The notes beneath the pieces are model-generated. The model saw only the letters and a program-made list of their open reading frames with translations. It searched no databases and had not been told where the DNA came from. Positions 8,688-17,555 of a stretch of DNA of 64,000 nt are shown one piece after another (positions within the stretch are counted from its first letter, which is position 1; every line of letters begins with the position of its first letter). The position numbers and the translations under genes are program-made. The DNA comes from Paraburkholderia flagellata (lineage in GTDB: Bacteria > Pseudomonadota > Gammaproteobacteria > Burkholderiales > Burkholderiaceae): positions 1,116,001-1,180,000 of the forward strand of contig NZ_JAJEJT010000004.1 in the NCBI RefSeq assembly GCF_021390645.1, read 5' to 3'.

Positions 8688-9338
8688 ATGAAAAGGTCCG
8701 CGCTCGACAGCCTGCTTGCCTACATTGCTCAACACCGGTTGAAGGACGGCGACGCGTTGCCTCCCGAGCGCAAGCTCGCCGAGGACCTGGGCGTGAGCCG
8801 CCGCGAACTGCGCGCGGCGCTTGCCTCGCTGGAGGCGTCTGGCCGGATCTGGCGCGGTGTGGGGCGCGGCACCTATCTTGGGGCGCGGCCGCTCAAGTTC
8901 GCGCCCACGCTGCGCGGCCTGCGCTCGCGTACGAGCCCGGCCGATATCGCGGAGATGCGCCTCATGTTCGAACCGGCGTTAGCCGGTCTCGCCGCGGCAA
9001 AGGCCACCCCCGAGGATCTGACCGAACTGGAGAAGTGCGCAAAAAGAAATGCGACGGCGAAAAACGATGAGGAGTGGCAACTATGGGACCAGCGCTTTCA
9101 CCTGCTGATCGCACAGGCCTCGCGCAATCCCGCGATCATTGCCCTTATGGAAGTGATCAACGGCATGCGAGTCAAGCCAACCCAGCGTGAAAAGACCACG
9201 GACCAGGCCACGCGCCATCATTTCGCGCAGCAGCACCAGTCCATCGTCGATGCGATTCTCGCCCGCGACGGCGAAACCGCCGCGCGCTGTATGCGCGAGC
9301 ATCTGCTGAAAGTGCAGGGATACGGCTCGCCGCATTGA
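8688..9338 (+). CDS. FadR/GntR family regulator of the divergent operon
   Basis: A 216-residue regulator: winged helix-turn-helix at about residues 5-68 (LPPERKLAEDLGVSRRELRA) and an FCD-type all-helical ligand domain at about 80-205, where a histidine-rich site is suggested by QRFHLLIAQ, RHHFAQQHQSI and REHLL. Members usually bind a carboxylate through a metal and release DNA. It is divergent from the operon at 8461-3339, with one GAACCA-N8-TGGTTC operator at each promoter, so it very probably represses both and responds to a substrate or product of that pathway. Confidence 0.9.
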   Translation: MKRSALDSLLAYIAQHRLKDGDALPPERKLAEDLGVSRRELRAALASLEASGRIWRGVGRGTYLGARPLKFAPTLRGLRSRTSPADIAEMRLMFEPALAGLAAAKATPEDLTELEKCAKRNATAKNDEEWQLWDQRFHLLIAQASRNPAIIALMEVINGMRVKPTQREKTTDQATRHHFAQQHQSIVDAILARDGETAARCMREHLLKVQGYGSPH

Positions 9339-9365
9339 CTATGGAGATGCCAATGCCCCCCGCGC

Positions 9366-9890
9366 TCACTTCACTGCGGAAGCGGCAGCCTTGCACGTTA
9401 CGGCATCCTGATCACCTGTGCCACCGCTGCAGCCAATCGCACCGATCACCTTGCCGTCCTCGACTAACGGAAAGCCGCCGGGCGAAGCCACGAGACCCTG
9501 GTCGAGCGTAGCAACATAGGCATGACCGCTCTCGAACTGGTTATAGAAAACGCGCGTCTCCCGGCGAAAGCGCGCGGAGGTACGCGCCTTGTTCTGCGAA
9601 ACCTCGACGGAGGCATATTGCGCGCCATCCATGCGCTCGAAAGCGACGAGATCGCCATGCGGATCGACCACGGCAATGTTCATTTTCCAGTCGTGCTTGC
9701 GCGCCTCGGTTTCAGCGAGCGCAAGCAGATGCTTCGCCGCATCGAGCCCGATAGGCGAACCGTAAGGAATGTCGTAAGGCATGCGCTCAGGCACGGCAGC
9801 CGTCGGCGGCATGGAAGCTGACGTTTGAGCCTGCACAGAGGTTACAAAGACAAGACAGGCTGCGCCTGCGATCTGAACAGAGTGATGCAT
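9366..9890 (-). CDS. Exported GlcG/HbpS-type haem-binding-like protein
   Basis: A 174-residue protein with an N-terminal signal peptide (MHHSVQIAGAACLVFVTSVQA) and a GlcG/HbpS (DUF336) domain. The domain shows LDAAKHLLALAETEARKH, the core NIAVVDPHGDLVAFERMDGA and the C-terminal GAIGCSGG loop. ATG 9890 is favoured by GGAGG 5-7 nt upstream. Family members bind haem or small metabolites; the export signal points to the periplasm. It is convergent with the FadR-type gene and stands alone. Confidence 0.85.
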   Translation of the reverse strand: MHHSVQIAGAACLVFVTSVQAQTSASMPPTAAVPERMPYDIPYGSPIGLDAAKHLLALAETEARKHDWKMNIAVVDPHGDLVAFERMDGAQYASVEVSQNKARTSARFRRETRVFYNQFESGHAYVATLDQGLVASPGGFPLVEDGKVIGAIGCSGGTGDQDAVTCKAAASAVK

Positions 9891-9986
9891 CGCACCCTCC
9901 ATCGTCGGCGGGCCCAAGGCGTTATGCGCGTTCAGCCCTCGCCAACGACCATACTCGCGCCATACGCTGTGTGCAAGGCCGATGAA

Positions 9987-11183
9987 TCAGCCCTCCTTAC
10001 CATCGGCACGTGGCGCGATGAGCCAGCCGGCGTAGCGATAGCAATATGCCGCGAACGCAACGACCCAGCATGCACCCGAAGCCTCGATCCAGAACGTGAG
10101 CCACTGCGGCGCAAGCCATGGTCCCACCACGCGAATCAACGCTGCGATCACGAGCAGCCCATAGCAGGCGATATCGAAGCCGCCCGCCACCAGCTTGCGG
10201 CCCGTATGTCCGCGCGCCGTGCGCGTGATCATCGCCATGATCGCGCAGCCGATAGCGCCTACCGTGAACGCGTGTATGGCAAGTGTATGCGCGACGAAAC
10301 CCAGAGCGGCGAGCGCAAGCAGCACGAAGCCAATGGGTATCCATGCATAGGCGATGTGCAGGATGGTCAGGATCGGCCGGTTGCCGACCCGCCACGAACG
10401 CCAACCCCAGATCCGCGCGCCTTGCGCACACGCCGCCGCAAGCGCGGCTAGCGCCACGAGCACGCCGGAGCCGAGCGCGGCGTCGAGCACGAACGCCAGC
10501 GCGCTGAGCGGCAGCACCGCCCGCTCGACCGCATGCCAGCGCTGCGCCGTATAGCCAGGCACGGCGTTAGCCGTGAACGACGGAATGACGCGCCCACCGA
10601 TGATCGTGATGAACAGCACCAGCATGCCCACCGCGAGGTAGGCGCTGTGCAGCGCCCAGTCCGCGCGCCCGGCCAGCATCGAGAGATGGAACGCTACGTT
10701 CAGTGCGGCGAGCATGCCGAGCGCGACCGGCAGAAAGATGTTGTGGCTGTTCTTTGCGCGGATGAGCACGCGCAGCAACACGAGCGCGCACGCGGGGAGA
10801 AAGATGCTATCCACCACGGCGGCGACGCCGGGCGTCGCGTAGGCAACGGTGATACGCCCCGCGAGCCACAACAGCCAGAGCGCCGCCAGCGACTTGCCCT
10901 GAGCAGGCGTGACTGACGTCCACGCGCGCACGGCGGTCAGAAGAAACCCCGCCACGATCGCTGAGCCGAAACCGAAAATCATCTCGTGCACGTGCCAGAA
11001 CATGCCCGGAAGGTATGAACTGAGACCCGGCAACGGATGGCCTGCATACGCGGCCATCCAGGCCAGCAGCGCCGCGCCGCCAAATAGCGCGCCGCCAAGA
11101 TAAAACGGCCGGAAGCCGAGCGCCCACAGCGCGAAACCACTGCGAGCCGCAGGGGTGGGCTCTTCGATTCGAAAGACGGTCAT
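9987..11183 (-). CDS. nnrS: NnrS family haem-copper membrane protein
   Basis: A 398-residue protein with about twelve membrane segments and the NnrS hallmarks: FALWALGFRPFYLGGALFG near the N-terminus, GMFWHVHEMIFGFG in the second segment, and TRTARGHTGR near the end, with several membrane histidines. NnrS proteins help cells tolerate nitric oxide stress. ATG 11183 is preferred to an upstream TTG. A weak half-conserved Anr-like sequence (TTATACGTTATCAA at 11327-11340) lies about 150 bp upstream. No denitrification genes are nearby. Confidence 0.9.
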   Translation of the reverse strand: MTVFRIEEPTPAARSGFALWALGFRPFYLGGALFGGAALLAWMAAYAGHPLPGLSSYLPGMFWHVHEMIFGFGSAIVAGFLLTAVRAWTSVTPAQGKSLAALWLLWLAGRITVAYATPGVAAVVDSIFLPACALVLLRVLIRAKNSHNIFLPVALGMLAALNVAFHLSMLAGRADWALHSAYLAVGMLVLFITIIGGRVIPSFTANAVPGYTAQRWHAVERAVLPLSALAFVLDAALGSGVLVALAALAAACAQGARIWGWRSWRVGNRPILTILHIAYAWIPIGFVLLALAALGFVAHTLAIHAFTVGAIGCAIMAMITRTARGHTGRKLVAGGFDIACYGLLVIAALIRVVGPWLAPQWLTFWIEASGACWVVAFAAYCYRYAGWLIAPRADGKEG

Positions 11184-11605
11184 GATCGCACTCGCCAATA
11201 CATTCACTTTCAATGCATCTTATATGGACTGGGCGAGAAATACCGCCGAAAACTGAAACCGCGATGTAATGCCGCAGTTCCGAATCTGGCCTCTCCTGGT
11301 GCAGCGCGAGGCGCGCCAATGCGTGTTTATACGTTATCAAAGGTCTCACTAGAGATTCGAAAGAGGCCGGCCTTGATTCAATTAGGATGCCAAATCAATA
11401 GAGCTTCGATCATTATTTCGGCCTTCCTCAATTCGCCAATAACACGCACCACGCGTGCCAATTCGCTCCCTCAAGCAATTTGCATAAAACCCATCATTTG
11501 GGATTCCAGATGATCAGTGTTTACACGAATGGGTTATGGGGCCGTTCTTTTCATAATATCAATGCACTAAAAGCGGCGGTACGAGACTACTCCACAGGAG
11601 GCACC
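11184..11605. other. Divergent intergenic region between nnrS and the arabinoside operon
   Basis: About 420 bp, with lower GC than its neighbours and no credible gene. It must hold the promoters of nnrS (leftward) and the ABC operon (rightward). An inverted pair TTGATT (11373-11378) and AATCAA (11393-11398) has too long a spacer for an FNR box. CATAAT at 11552-11557 could be a -10 for the ABC operon, but no convincing -35 accompanies it. The strong ribosome-binding site AGGAGG at 11596-11601 belongs to the ATPase gene. Confidence 0.5.
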
Positions 11606-12694
11606 GTGACGGGCATCCGACTGAGCGGCGTAACGAAGCGGTATGGCGAAACCGAGGTGATCACCGGCCTCGACCTCGACATTCAATCCGGTGAGTTTCT
11701 TGTCTTCCTCGGCCCCTCGGGCTGCGGGAAATCCACTTTGCTGCGCATGATCGCCGGGCTCGAAACCGTGAGCGACGGCCAGATCAGCATCGGCGAGCGG
11801 CGCGTGAACGAACAGCCGCCGGGCAAGCGCGGCGTGGCGATGGTGTTTCAGCACTACGCGCTCTACCCGCACATGACCGTGTACGACAACATGGCGTTCG
11901 GCCTGCGCAACACGGGCGTGAGCGCGAGCGAAGTCGACCAGCGCATCAACGAGGCTGCGCGCATGCTCGAACTCAGCCCGCTGCTGCAGCGCCGCCCCGC
12001 ACAGCTTTCCGGAGGCCAGCGCCAGCGCGTCGCCATCGGGCGCGCCGTCGTGAAGGAGCCCGAAGCGTTCCTGTTCGACGAACCGCTCTCCAACCTCGAC
12101 GCCGCGCTGCGCACCCGCACGCGCCTCGAACTGGCGCGCATTCATCAGCGCCTGCACTCCACCATGGTGTTCGTCACGCACGACCAGGTGGAAGCGATGA
12201 CACTCGCCACCCGCATCGTCGTGATGAACCGCGGGCGTATCGAGCAGATCGGCGCGCCGCTCGATATCTACAAGCGGCCCGCCACGCGCTTCGTCGCGGG
12301 CTTCATCGGCACGCCTGCCATGAACTTCATCGACGTCGAGCGCGTTGGCGACAACGGCGGACGGCTGATCGCCGGGCTGCCGTTCGACGGCGTGCAGACG
12401 CCAACGGCCATCGCCACAGCGAGCCTGCCAGCGGGCAAGCTCACGCTGGGCGTGCGCGCCGAACACGTGCTGCTGGACCCGCAAGGGCCGTTGGTTGGCC
12501 GCGCCGAAGTCATCGAGCGACTCGGTGATCGCTCGCTCGCCCATGTGAGCATGCCCAACGGTCAATTGCTCGTGGCCGAGTTGCCGCGTGCACGCGAACT
12601 CGATATCGAAACCGGTGACACGATCCGCATGAGTCTCGACGCGGCGCACCTGCATGTGTTCGACGAAACCGGCAAGGCGTGGCATGGCCTCTAA
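11606..12694 (+). CDS. Carbohydrate ABC importer ATPase (MalK/UgpC type)
   Basis: A 362-residue ATPase: Walker [10 protein letters not shown] at 36-44, signature LSGGQ at 134-138, Walker B FLFDEP at 155-160, switch His192, and a C-terminal TOBE/OB regulatory region from about 240. The GTG start at 11606 has AGGAGG 4 nt upstream. An open frame continues upstream without such a site. It overlaps the next permease gene by 11 bp and opens the arabinoside operon. It sits on the inner face of the membrane and energises the two permeases encoded next. Confidence 0.92.
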   Translation: MTGIRLSGVTKRYGETEVITGLDLDIQSGEFLVFLGPSGCGKSTLLRMIAGLETVSDGQISIGERRVNEQPPGKRGVAMVFQHYALYPHMTVYDNMAFGLRNTGVSASEVDQRINEAARMLELSPLLQRRPAQLSGGQRQRVAIGRAVVKEPEAFLFDEPLSNLDAALRTRTRLELARIHQRLHSTMVFVTHDQVEAMTLATRIVVMNRGRIEQIGAPLDIYKRPATRFVAGFIGTPAMNFIDVERVGDNGGRLIAGLPFDGVQTPTAIATASLPAGKLTLGVRAEHVLLDPQGPLVGRAEVIERLGDRSLAHVSMPNGQLLVAELPRARELDIETGDTIRMSLDAAHLHVFDETGKAWHGL

Positions 12695-13610
12695 CCGCTC
12701 GCTAGCCATGCCGCTGCCGAAAACGCGCGAGGGCCGGCGGCGTAACCTGCGCGCGCCATGGTCCAACGCGCTGTTCGTGCTGCCGTTCTTGATCGTCTAC
12801 GTGCTGTTGCTGATCGTTCCGTTGTGCTTCGGCTGGTGGCTCAGCCTGCAACGCGTGGACCTGCTCGCCGGCACGAGCGAGTTCATCGGTATCCGCAACT
12901 ATCTCGACCTCGCGCTCGACCCAATTTTTCGCGGTGCACTGCGCAACACGTTCTACTTCGTCATCCTCACAGTCCCCGTTTTCGTGTTGCTTGGCCTGGC
13001 GCTCGCGCTGGTCCTGAACCGCCCCGGCCGATTCGGCGCCGCGCTGCGCGCGCTCTTTTTTGGCTCCTCCGTGTTATCGGTCACAATCGTCACGCTGGTC
13101 TGGAAGCTCGTGATGATGCCCGGCAACGGCCTGCTCGCCGACATGAGCCACATGCTCCATTGGCCGGAATTCGTTCCGCTGATGCACGAGGCCACCGCAC
13201 TGCCCGCCATCGCCGTCGTCACGGTCTGGTGGATCATGGGTCTGCCGATGATGCTTTTTCTAGCCGCGCTCCAGCAGATTCCGCAAGAGCTTTATGAAGC
13301 CGCGGCGCTCGACAGCGCCTCGCGCTGGCGCACGTTCACGAAGATCACGCTGCCTTCCATCTGGCGCACCGTCGCGCTCGTGGCGGTGATCGAAGCGGTG
13401 CTGCAGTTTCAGTTGTTCGGCCAGGCCCAGTTGCTCACGGACGGCGGCCCTAACAATTCCACGCGCCCGCTCGTGCAATTCATCTACGAAACCGGCTTCC
13501 GCCAATGGTCGTTCGGCTATTCCGCAGCAGCAGCGCAAGTGCTGTTCGCGCTAATGCTGATCGGCGTCGTGGCACAGGCCTGGCTTCTGCGCAAGAAGGA
13601 GAACGCATGA
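12684..13610 (+). CDS. Carbohydrate ABC importer permease (MalF/UgpA type)
   Basis: A 308-residue permease with six predicted membrane segments and the EAA loop that contacts the ATPase (ELYEAAALDSASRWRTFTKI, about residues 208-227). ATG 12684 overlaps the stop of the ATPase gene; ATG 12708 is an alternative. It pairs with the permease at 13607, whose start overlaps its stop by ATGA. Substrate is assigned from the operon: arabinose-containing saccharides. Confidence 0.9.
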   Translation: MASNRSLAMPLPKTREGRRRNLRAPWSNALFVLPFLIVYVLLLIVPLCFGWWLSLQRVDLLAGTSEFIGIRNYLDLALDPIFRGALRNTFYFVILTVPVFVLLGLALALVLNRPGRFGAALRALFFGSSVLSVTIVTLVWKLVMMPGNGLLADMSHMLHWPEFVPLMHEATALPAIAVVTVWWIMGLPMMLFLAALQQIPQELYEAAALDSASRWRTFTKITLPSIWRTVALVAVIEAVLQFQLFGQAQLLTDGGPNNSTRPLVQFIYETGFRQWSFGYSAAAAQVLFALMLIGVVAQAWLLRKKENA

Positions 13611-14470
13611 GCACGCTCGCATTCGAAACGCGCTCGCGCGGCTCGCTAACGGGCCGCATGGGCGACCGCCTGATGCTCGGCGCCGTGGTTGTGCTCGCGC
13701 TGCTTTGGATCACGCCGCTCGTCTGGGTGCTGTGCCTCTCGTTCAAACCTAATGCGTTCCTCGAGCAGCACACCGACGTGCTCTTCTCACCGCCCTTCAC
13801 GCTGCAGAACTACACGAACATCCTCAACACCTCGGCGGTAGGCGGATGGCTCGTCAACAGCCTCATCGTTTCGATCGGTCAGACATTGCTCACGCTCGTT
13901 ATCGCCTCGCTCGCGGGCTATGGCTTCGCGCGCACCGAGTTTCCCGGCAAGCGCTATGTCTATGTGCTCTGCCTTTGCGGACTCGCGGTTCCCGAGCAGG
14001 CGCTCGTGATTCCGCTGCATCATATCTTCGCAACGCTCGACTGGCACAACACCTACGGCGCGCTGATCCTGCCGCGCCTCGCCTCGCCGTTCGGCGTGTA
14101 TCTCATGACGCAGTACTTCAAGGCCGTACCCATCGAGATCGAAGAGGCCGCCTTGCTCGACAATGCTTCGCGCTTCAAGGTGTTCTGGCGCGTCGTGCTG
14201 CCGCTTTCGCTGCCAGCGCAAGCCACGCTCGCCATCTTCACGTTTCTCAGTGCGTGGAACGATTATCTGTGGCCGCTCGTATCCGCATCGAAGCCCGAGA
14301 TGTACACGCTGACGATCGGGCTCGCCTCCACGCAAGGCAATTTTGCACAGTCCGAGGGCATTGGCTATCTCATGGCACAGGCTGTTTTCGCTGGCTTGCC
14401 CATCTTCGTGCTGTATCTGTTCTTCCAGAAGTACATCGTGGCGGCCGTGGCCGGCACCGCAGTTCGGTAG
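13607..14470 (+). CDS. Carbohydrate ABC importer permease (MalG/UgpE type)
   Basis: A 287-residue permease with six predicted membrane segments and the EAA motif EIEEAALLDNASRFKVFWRV (about residues 182-201). The ATG overlaps the TGA of the preceding permease gene (ATGA), and AAGGAG precedes it, so the pair is translationally coupled. Forms a heterodimer with the 12684 product in the usual MalFG manner. Confidence 0.92.
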   Translation: MSTLAFETRSRGSLTGRMGDRLMLGAVVVLALLWITPLVWVLCLSFKPNAFLEQHTDVLFSPPFTLQNYTNILNTSAVGGWLVNSLIVSIGQTLLTLVIASLAGYGFARTEFPGKRYVYVLCLCGLAVPEQALVIPLHHIFATLDWHNTYGALILPRLASPFGVYLMTQYFKAVPIEIEEAALLDNASRFKVFWRVVLPLSLPAQATLAIFTFLSAWNDYLWPLVSASKPEMYTLTIGLASTQGNFAQSEGIGYLMAQAVFAGLPIFVLYLFFQKYIVAAVAGTAVR

Positions 14471-14592
14471 GCGGCAACCCGAGCTACGCTTCGGTGGGTC
14501 GTGCTTTATTCTTTATTAATTCGTAGTGCATATAAAACGATCCATTGGGAGCGTGAACCGCGCGCCCGCGGGGTCTTCCACAGGAGAGAGAC

Positions 14593-15924
14593 ATGAGAAG
14601 ATCGATGGTGCGAGGCGTACTTACGCTAGCTGTGCTCGGCCTTGCGGCAAGCTTGACAGCGCCGGCCCAGGCCAAAACCGAAATCACGTTGTCGCGCTTC
14701 TTCGGCGCTTGCGACGCCGAGTACGGCAAGGTCAACGACGTGAGCCAGGCCTCGGGCGAGTGCGGCATCATCACGACGCTCGTGAACCAGTTCAACGCGA
14801 CGAACAAGGAAGACATCGTCGTCAAGCCGCAGATCATCGAGTGGTCGCCCTACTATACGCAAATCGACGCGCGCATTCTGAGTCGCGACGTACCGACCAT
14901 CTCGGTCATGCATGAGGCCGTGCTGGGCGACTACGTGAAGCGCAATCTGGTCGAACCGCTCGACGACGGCTTCAAGTCGGTGGGCGTGGACACGAACGAC
15001 TTCACGCCCCAGGCCCATCGCGCCGTGACGTTCGGCGACAAGACCTATGCGCTGCCGTTCGACACGCATTCGTGGCTCTGGCACATCAACGTGAACCTGT
15101 TCAAGAAGGCGGGTCTCGTCGATGCGAGTGGCAAGCCCATCCTGCCGAAAACGCCCGACGAACTCCTCGCACAGGCGAAGCAGTTCAAGGACAAGACTGG
15201 CTTGCCTTATTTCGCAGTGCCGATCGCCAATGAATCGGCCGCGCAAACGCGCACGTTCGACACCTGGGTCTATCAGCAGAATGGCACGCTGTTCCCCAAT
15301 GGCCCGACGAAGATCGATATGCACACGCCGGCCGCCACCAACGCGCTCACGCTCTACGACAAGCTCATGAAGGCGTCTGCGATCACGCCGGGCCTCGACT
15401 ATGGCGCGGCCAACCAGGCCTTTGAGAACGGCAAAGCGGGCGTGCTCATGTGCGGCACGTGGATGATCGAGGACTTCACGAATCTTGCGAAGAAGCCTGA
15501 CTCCCCGCTTGCAAACGGCTACGACGTGGTGCCGTTCCCCAATCTGTACCAGAAGAAAGCAGTCTGGGCCGACGGCCACTCGTGGGTCATGCTCAAGGGC
15601 GGCGCGAAGGACGAGAAGACGCGCCGCGCCGCGCTCGTGTTCCTCAAGTTCCTTTACGACCACGACGGCGACTGGGCGCGCACCGGTCACCTGCCCGCAC
15701 GGCAGTCGATCATCACGAGCGCCACGTTCAACGCGCTGCCGCATCGCTCGGAGATCAAGGAGATCTCGACCACCGGTTACGCGCTGCCGAACACGGTGCC
15801 GCGCCAGTTCGCGATCCAGCAGATCGTAGGTGAAGAGATCAGCAACATGCTCTCGACCGGCAAGTCGGTCGCCGACGTGCAGAAGGAAGCCGACCAACGC
15901 ACCAACGCCCTGCTCGCACGATAA
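14593..15924 (+). CDS. Carbohydrate ABC importer periplasmic binding protein
   Basis: A 443-residue family-1 solute-binding protein. It starts with a cleavable signal peptide ending APAQA-KTE (residue 27) after AGGAG. The mature part has the type II binding-protein layout seen in UgpB/MalE-like proteins, e.g. FENGKAGVLMCGTWMIEDF near residue 276. It follows the second permease after 122 bp; that gap is AT-rich and may carry an extra promoter, as binding proteins are usually needed in excess. The cytoplasmic arabinofuranosidase downstream suggests arabino-oligosaccharides as ligand. Confidence 0.9.
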   Translation: MRRSMVRGVLTLAVLGLAASLTAPAQAKTEITLSRFFGACDAEYGKVNDVSQASGECGIITTLVNQFNATNKEDIVVKPQIIEWSPYYTQIDARILSRDVPTISVMHEAVLGDYVKRNLVEPLDDGFKSVGVDTNDFTPQAHRAVTFGDKTYALPFDTHSWLWHINVNLFKKAGLVDASGKPILPKTPDELLAQAKQFKDKTGLPYFAVPIANESAAQTRTFDTWVYQQNGTLFPNGPTKIDMHTPAATNALTLYDKLMKASAITPGLDYGAANQAFENGKAGVLMCGTWMIEDFTNLAKKPDSPLANGYDVVPFPNLYQKKAVWADGHSWVMLKGGAKDEKTRRAALVFLKFLYDHDGDWARTGHLPARQSIITSATFNALPHRSEIKEISTTGYALPNTVPRQFAIQQIVGEEISNMLSTGKSVADVQKEADQRTNALLAR

Positions 15925-15938
15925 CGTCATCAGGAGGT

Positions 15939-15957
15939 CCGCGCCTGCACGGCGCGG
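15939..15957 (+). other. Intergenic hairpin between binding-protein and arabinofuranosidase genes
   Basis: CCGCGCC (15939-15945) and GGCGCGG (15951-15957) form a 7-bp stem with a 5-nt loop just after the binding-protein stop. There is no T-run. Such hairpins often stabilise the 3' end of the binding-protein message and lower expression of the next gene. Confidence 0.5.
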
Positions 15958-15999
15958 CCGCCTCACTTCACACCGCTACAGGATGGATAGAGGAACACC

Positions 16000-17511
16000 A
16001 TGATCGCTTCCCGCCTCATCGTCGATCGCGACTTCGTCATTTCCGAACTCGACCGGCGCCTGTTCGGCGTCTTCGTCGAGCACATGGGCCGCTGCGTCTA
16101 CACCGGCATTTTCGAGCCCGGCCATCCGGACGCCGACGAGCGCGGCTACCGCAAGGATGTGATGGCGCTCACGCGCGAACTCGGCCCGACGATCGTGCGC
16201 TACCCTGGCGGCAACTTCCTCTCGGGCTACAACTGGGAAGACGGCGTGGGTCCGCGAGAAAAGCGTCCGCGCCGGCTCGATCTTGCGTGGTACTCCACCG
16301 AAACCAACCAGTTCGGCACGAACGAATTCATCGAATGGTGCCGCTCGCTCGACATCGAACCGATGTACGGCGTGAACCTTGGCACGCGCGGCCCCGACGA
16401 GGCGCGCCGCTTCGTCGAATATTGCAATCATCCGGGCGGCACGGCGCTTTCCGACCTGCGCCGCGAGCACGGTTATGAAAAGCCCCACGACATCAAATTC
16501 TGGTGTCTCGGCAATGAAATGGACGGCCCATGGCAAATCTGCCGCAAGACCGCCGAAGAATACGGGCGCGCCGCGCTCGAAACGGCCAAGCTGATGCGTT
16601 CGGTCGACCCCACCATTCAGCTCGCCGCGTGCGGCTCCTCCACGCACGAAATGCCCACCTATGGTGCGTGGGAGGACCGCGTGCTCGACCATTGCTTCGA
16701 GCAGGTCGATTTCATTTCGCTACATACTTACTTCGAGAACCGTCGCGACTCGACCGCCGAATTCTTCGGCAATATCGAAGTGATGGATCTGTTCATCAAG
16801 GAAATCGTCTCGGTGGCCGACAGCGTGGCCGCGCGCAAGCATTCGTCCAAACGCATCATGCTTTCATTCGACGAATGGAATGTCTGGTACAAGGCGCGCA
16901 CCATCAACGACCTGCGCAAGCCGGGCTGGCCCGAGGCGCCGCGCCTCATCGAGGAGGTCTATAACCACGAAGACGCACTGGTGGTGGGTGGCGCGCTCAT
17001 CACCATGATGAACAATTCGGACCGCGTGAAGACGGCCTGTCTCGCGCAACTCGTCAACGTGATCGGGCCGATCATGACGGAGCCAGGCGGCCGTGCGTGG
17101 CGTCAGACCATCTTCCATCCGTTCGCACAGGCCTCGAAATTCGGCCATGGCCGCGTGCTCAAGCCCGTAATCGATTCACCCACCTATGAAGCGGAAACCT
17201 TTCCGGAGATCCCGTATCTTTGCGCAGCCGTGGTGGACGATCGCGCCACGGGCACGACGACTATCTTCGCGCTCAATCGTCACCTGAGCGACGAAATGGA
17301 ACTCAATGTCGAACTGCGCGGACTCGGCAAGGAACGTACGCTCGATCACGCGCTCGAGTTGTATCATGCCAACATGAAAGCGGTGAACACGGTGGAGGCG
17401 CCGACGACGGTGGCGCCCGCAGTCAACAACGCCGTGTCGGTCGAGGGGGAACGCGTGCGCGCGAAGCTCAAGCCGGGCTCGTGGAACGTGATTGTGACGA
17501 CCGCCCGATAA
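16000..17511 (+). CDS. GH51 alpha-L-arabinofuranosidase, cytoplasmic
   Basis: A 503-residue glycoside hydrolase of family 51, the normal length. The retaining catalytic pair is visible: acid/base E173 in KFWCLGNEMDGPW and nucleophile E292 in FDEWNVWY. The N-terminal RLFGVFVEHMGRCVYTGIFEPG and RYPGGNFLSGYNWEDG are family hallmarks. It has no signal peptide, so it cleaves terminal arabinofuranose from imported oligosaccharides inside the cell. AGAGGA precedes the ATG. It lies between the ABC importer genes and a GntR regulator in the same direction, which ties transport and hydrolysis together. Confidence 0.93.
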   Translation: MIASRLIVDRDFVISELDRRLFGVFVEHMGRCVYTGIFEPGHPDADERGYRKDVMALTRELGPTIVRYPGGNFLSGYNWEDGVGPREKRPRRLDLAWYSTETNQFGTNEFIEWCRSLDIEPMYGVNLGTRGPDEARRFVEYCNHPGGTALSDLRREHGYEKPHDIKFWCLGNEMDGPWQICRKTAEEYGRAALETAKLMRSVDPTIQLAACGSSTHEMPTYGAWEDRVLDHCFEQVDFISLHTYFENRRDSTAEFFGNIEVMDLFIKEIVSVADSVAARKHSSKRIMLSFDEWNVWYKARTINDLRKPGWPEAPRLIEEVYNHEDALVVGGALITMMNNSDRVKTACLAQLVNVIGPIMTEPGGRAWRQTIFHPFAQASKFGHGRVLKPVIDSPTYEAETFPEIPYLCAAVVDDRATGTTTIFALNRHLSDEMELNVELRGLGKERTLDHALELYHANMKAVNTVEAPTTVAPAVNNAVSVEGERVRAKLKPGSWNVIVTTAR

Positions 17512-17555
17512 CACAGCACGGACACGCTGTGCACGACGTCCATGAAGGGGAAGTG

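Noticed and set aside
11373..11398. Inverted TTGATT and AATCAA as an FNR/Anr box for nnrS
   Set aside because: The spacer is 14 bp instead of 4 between the half-site cores, so it cannot be an FNR-type site. TTATACGTTATCAA at 11327 has the right spacing but matches only one half.
17220..17555. N-terminal extension of the GntR regulator through the GH51 gene
   Set aside because: It overlaps the end of the GH51 gene in another frame; the ATG at 17556 has a good ribosome-binding site and gives the normal family length.
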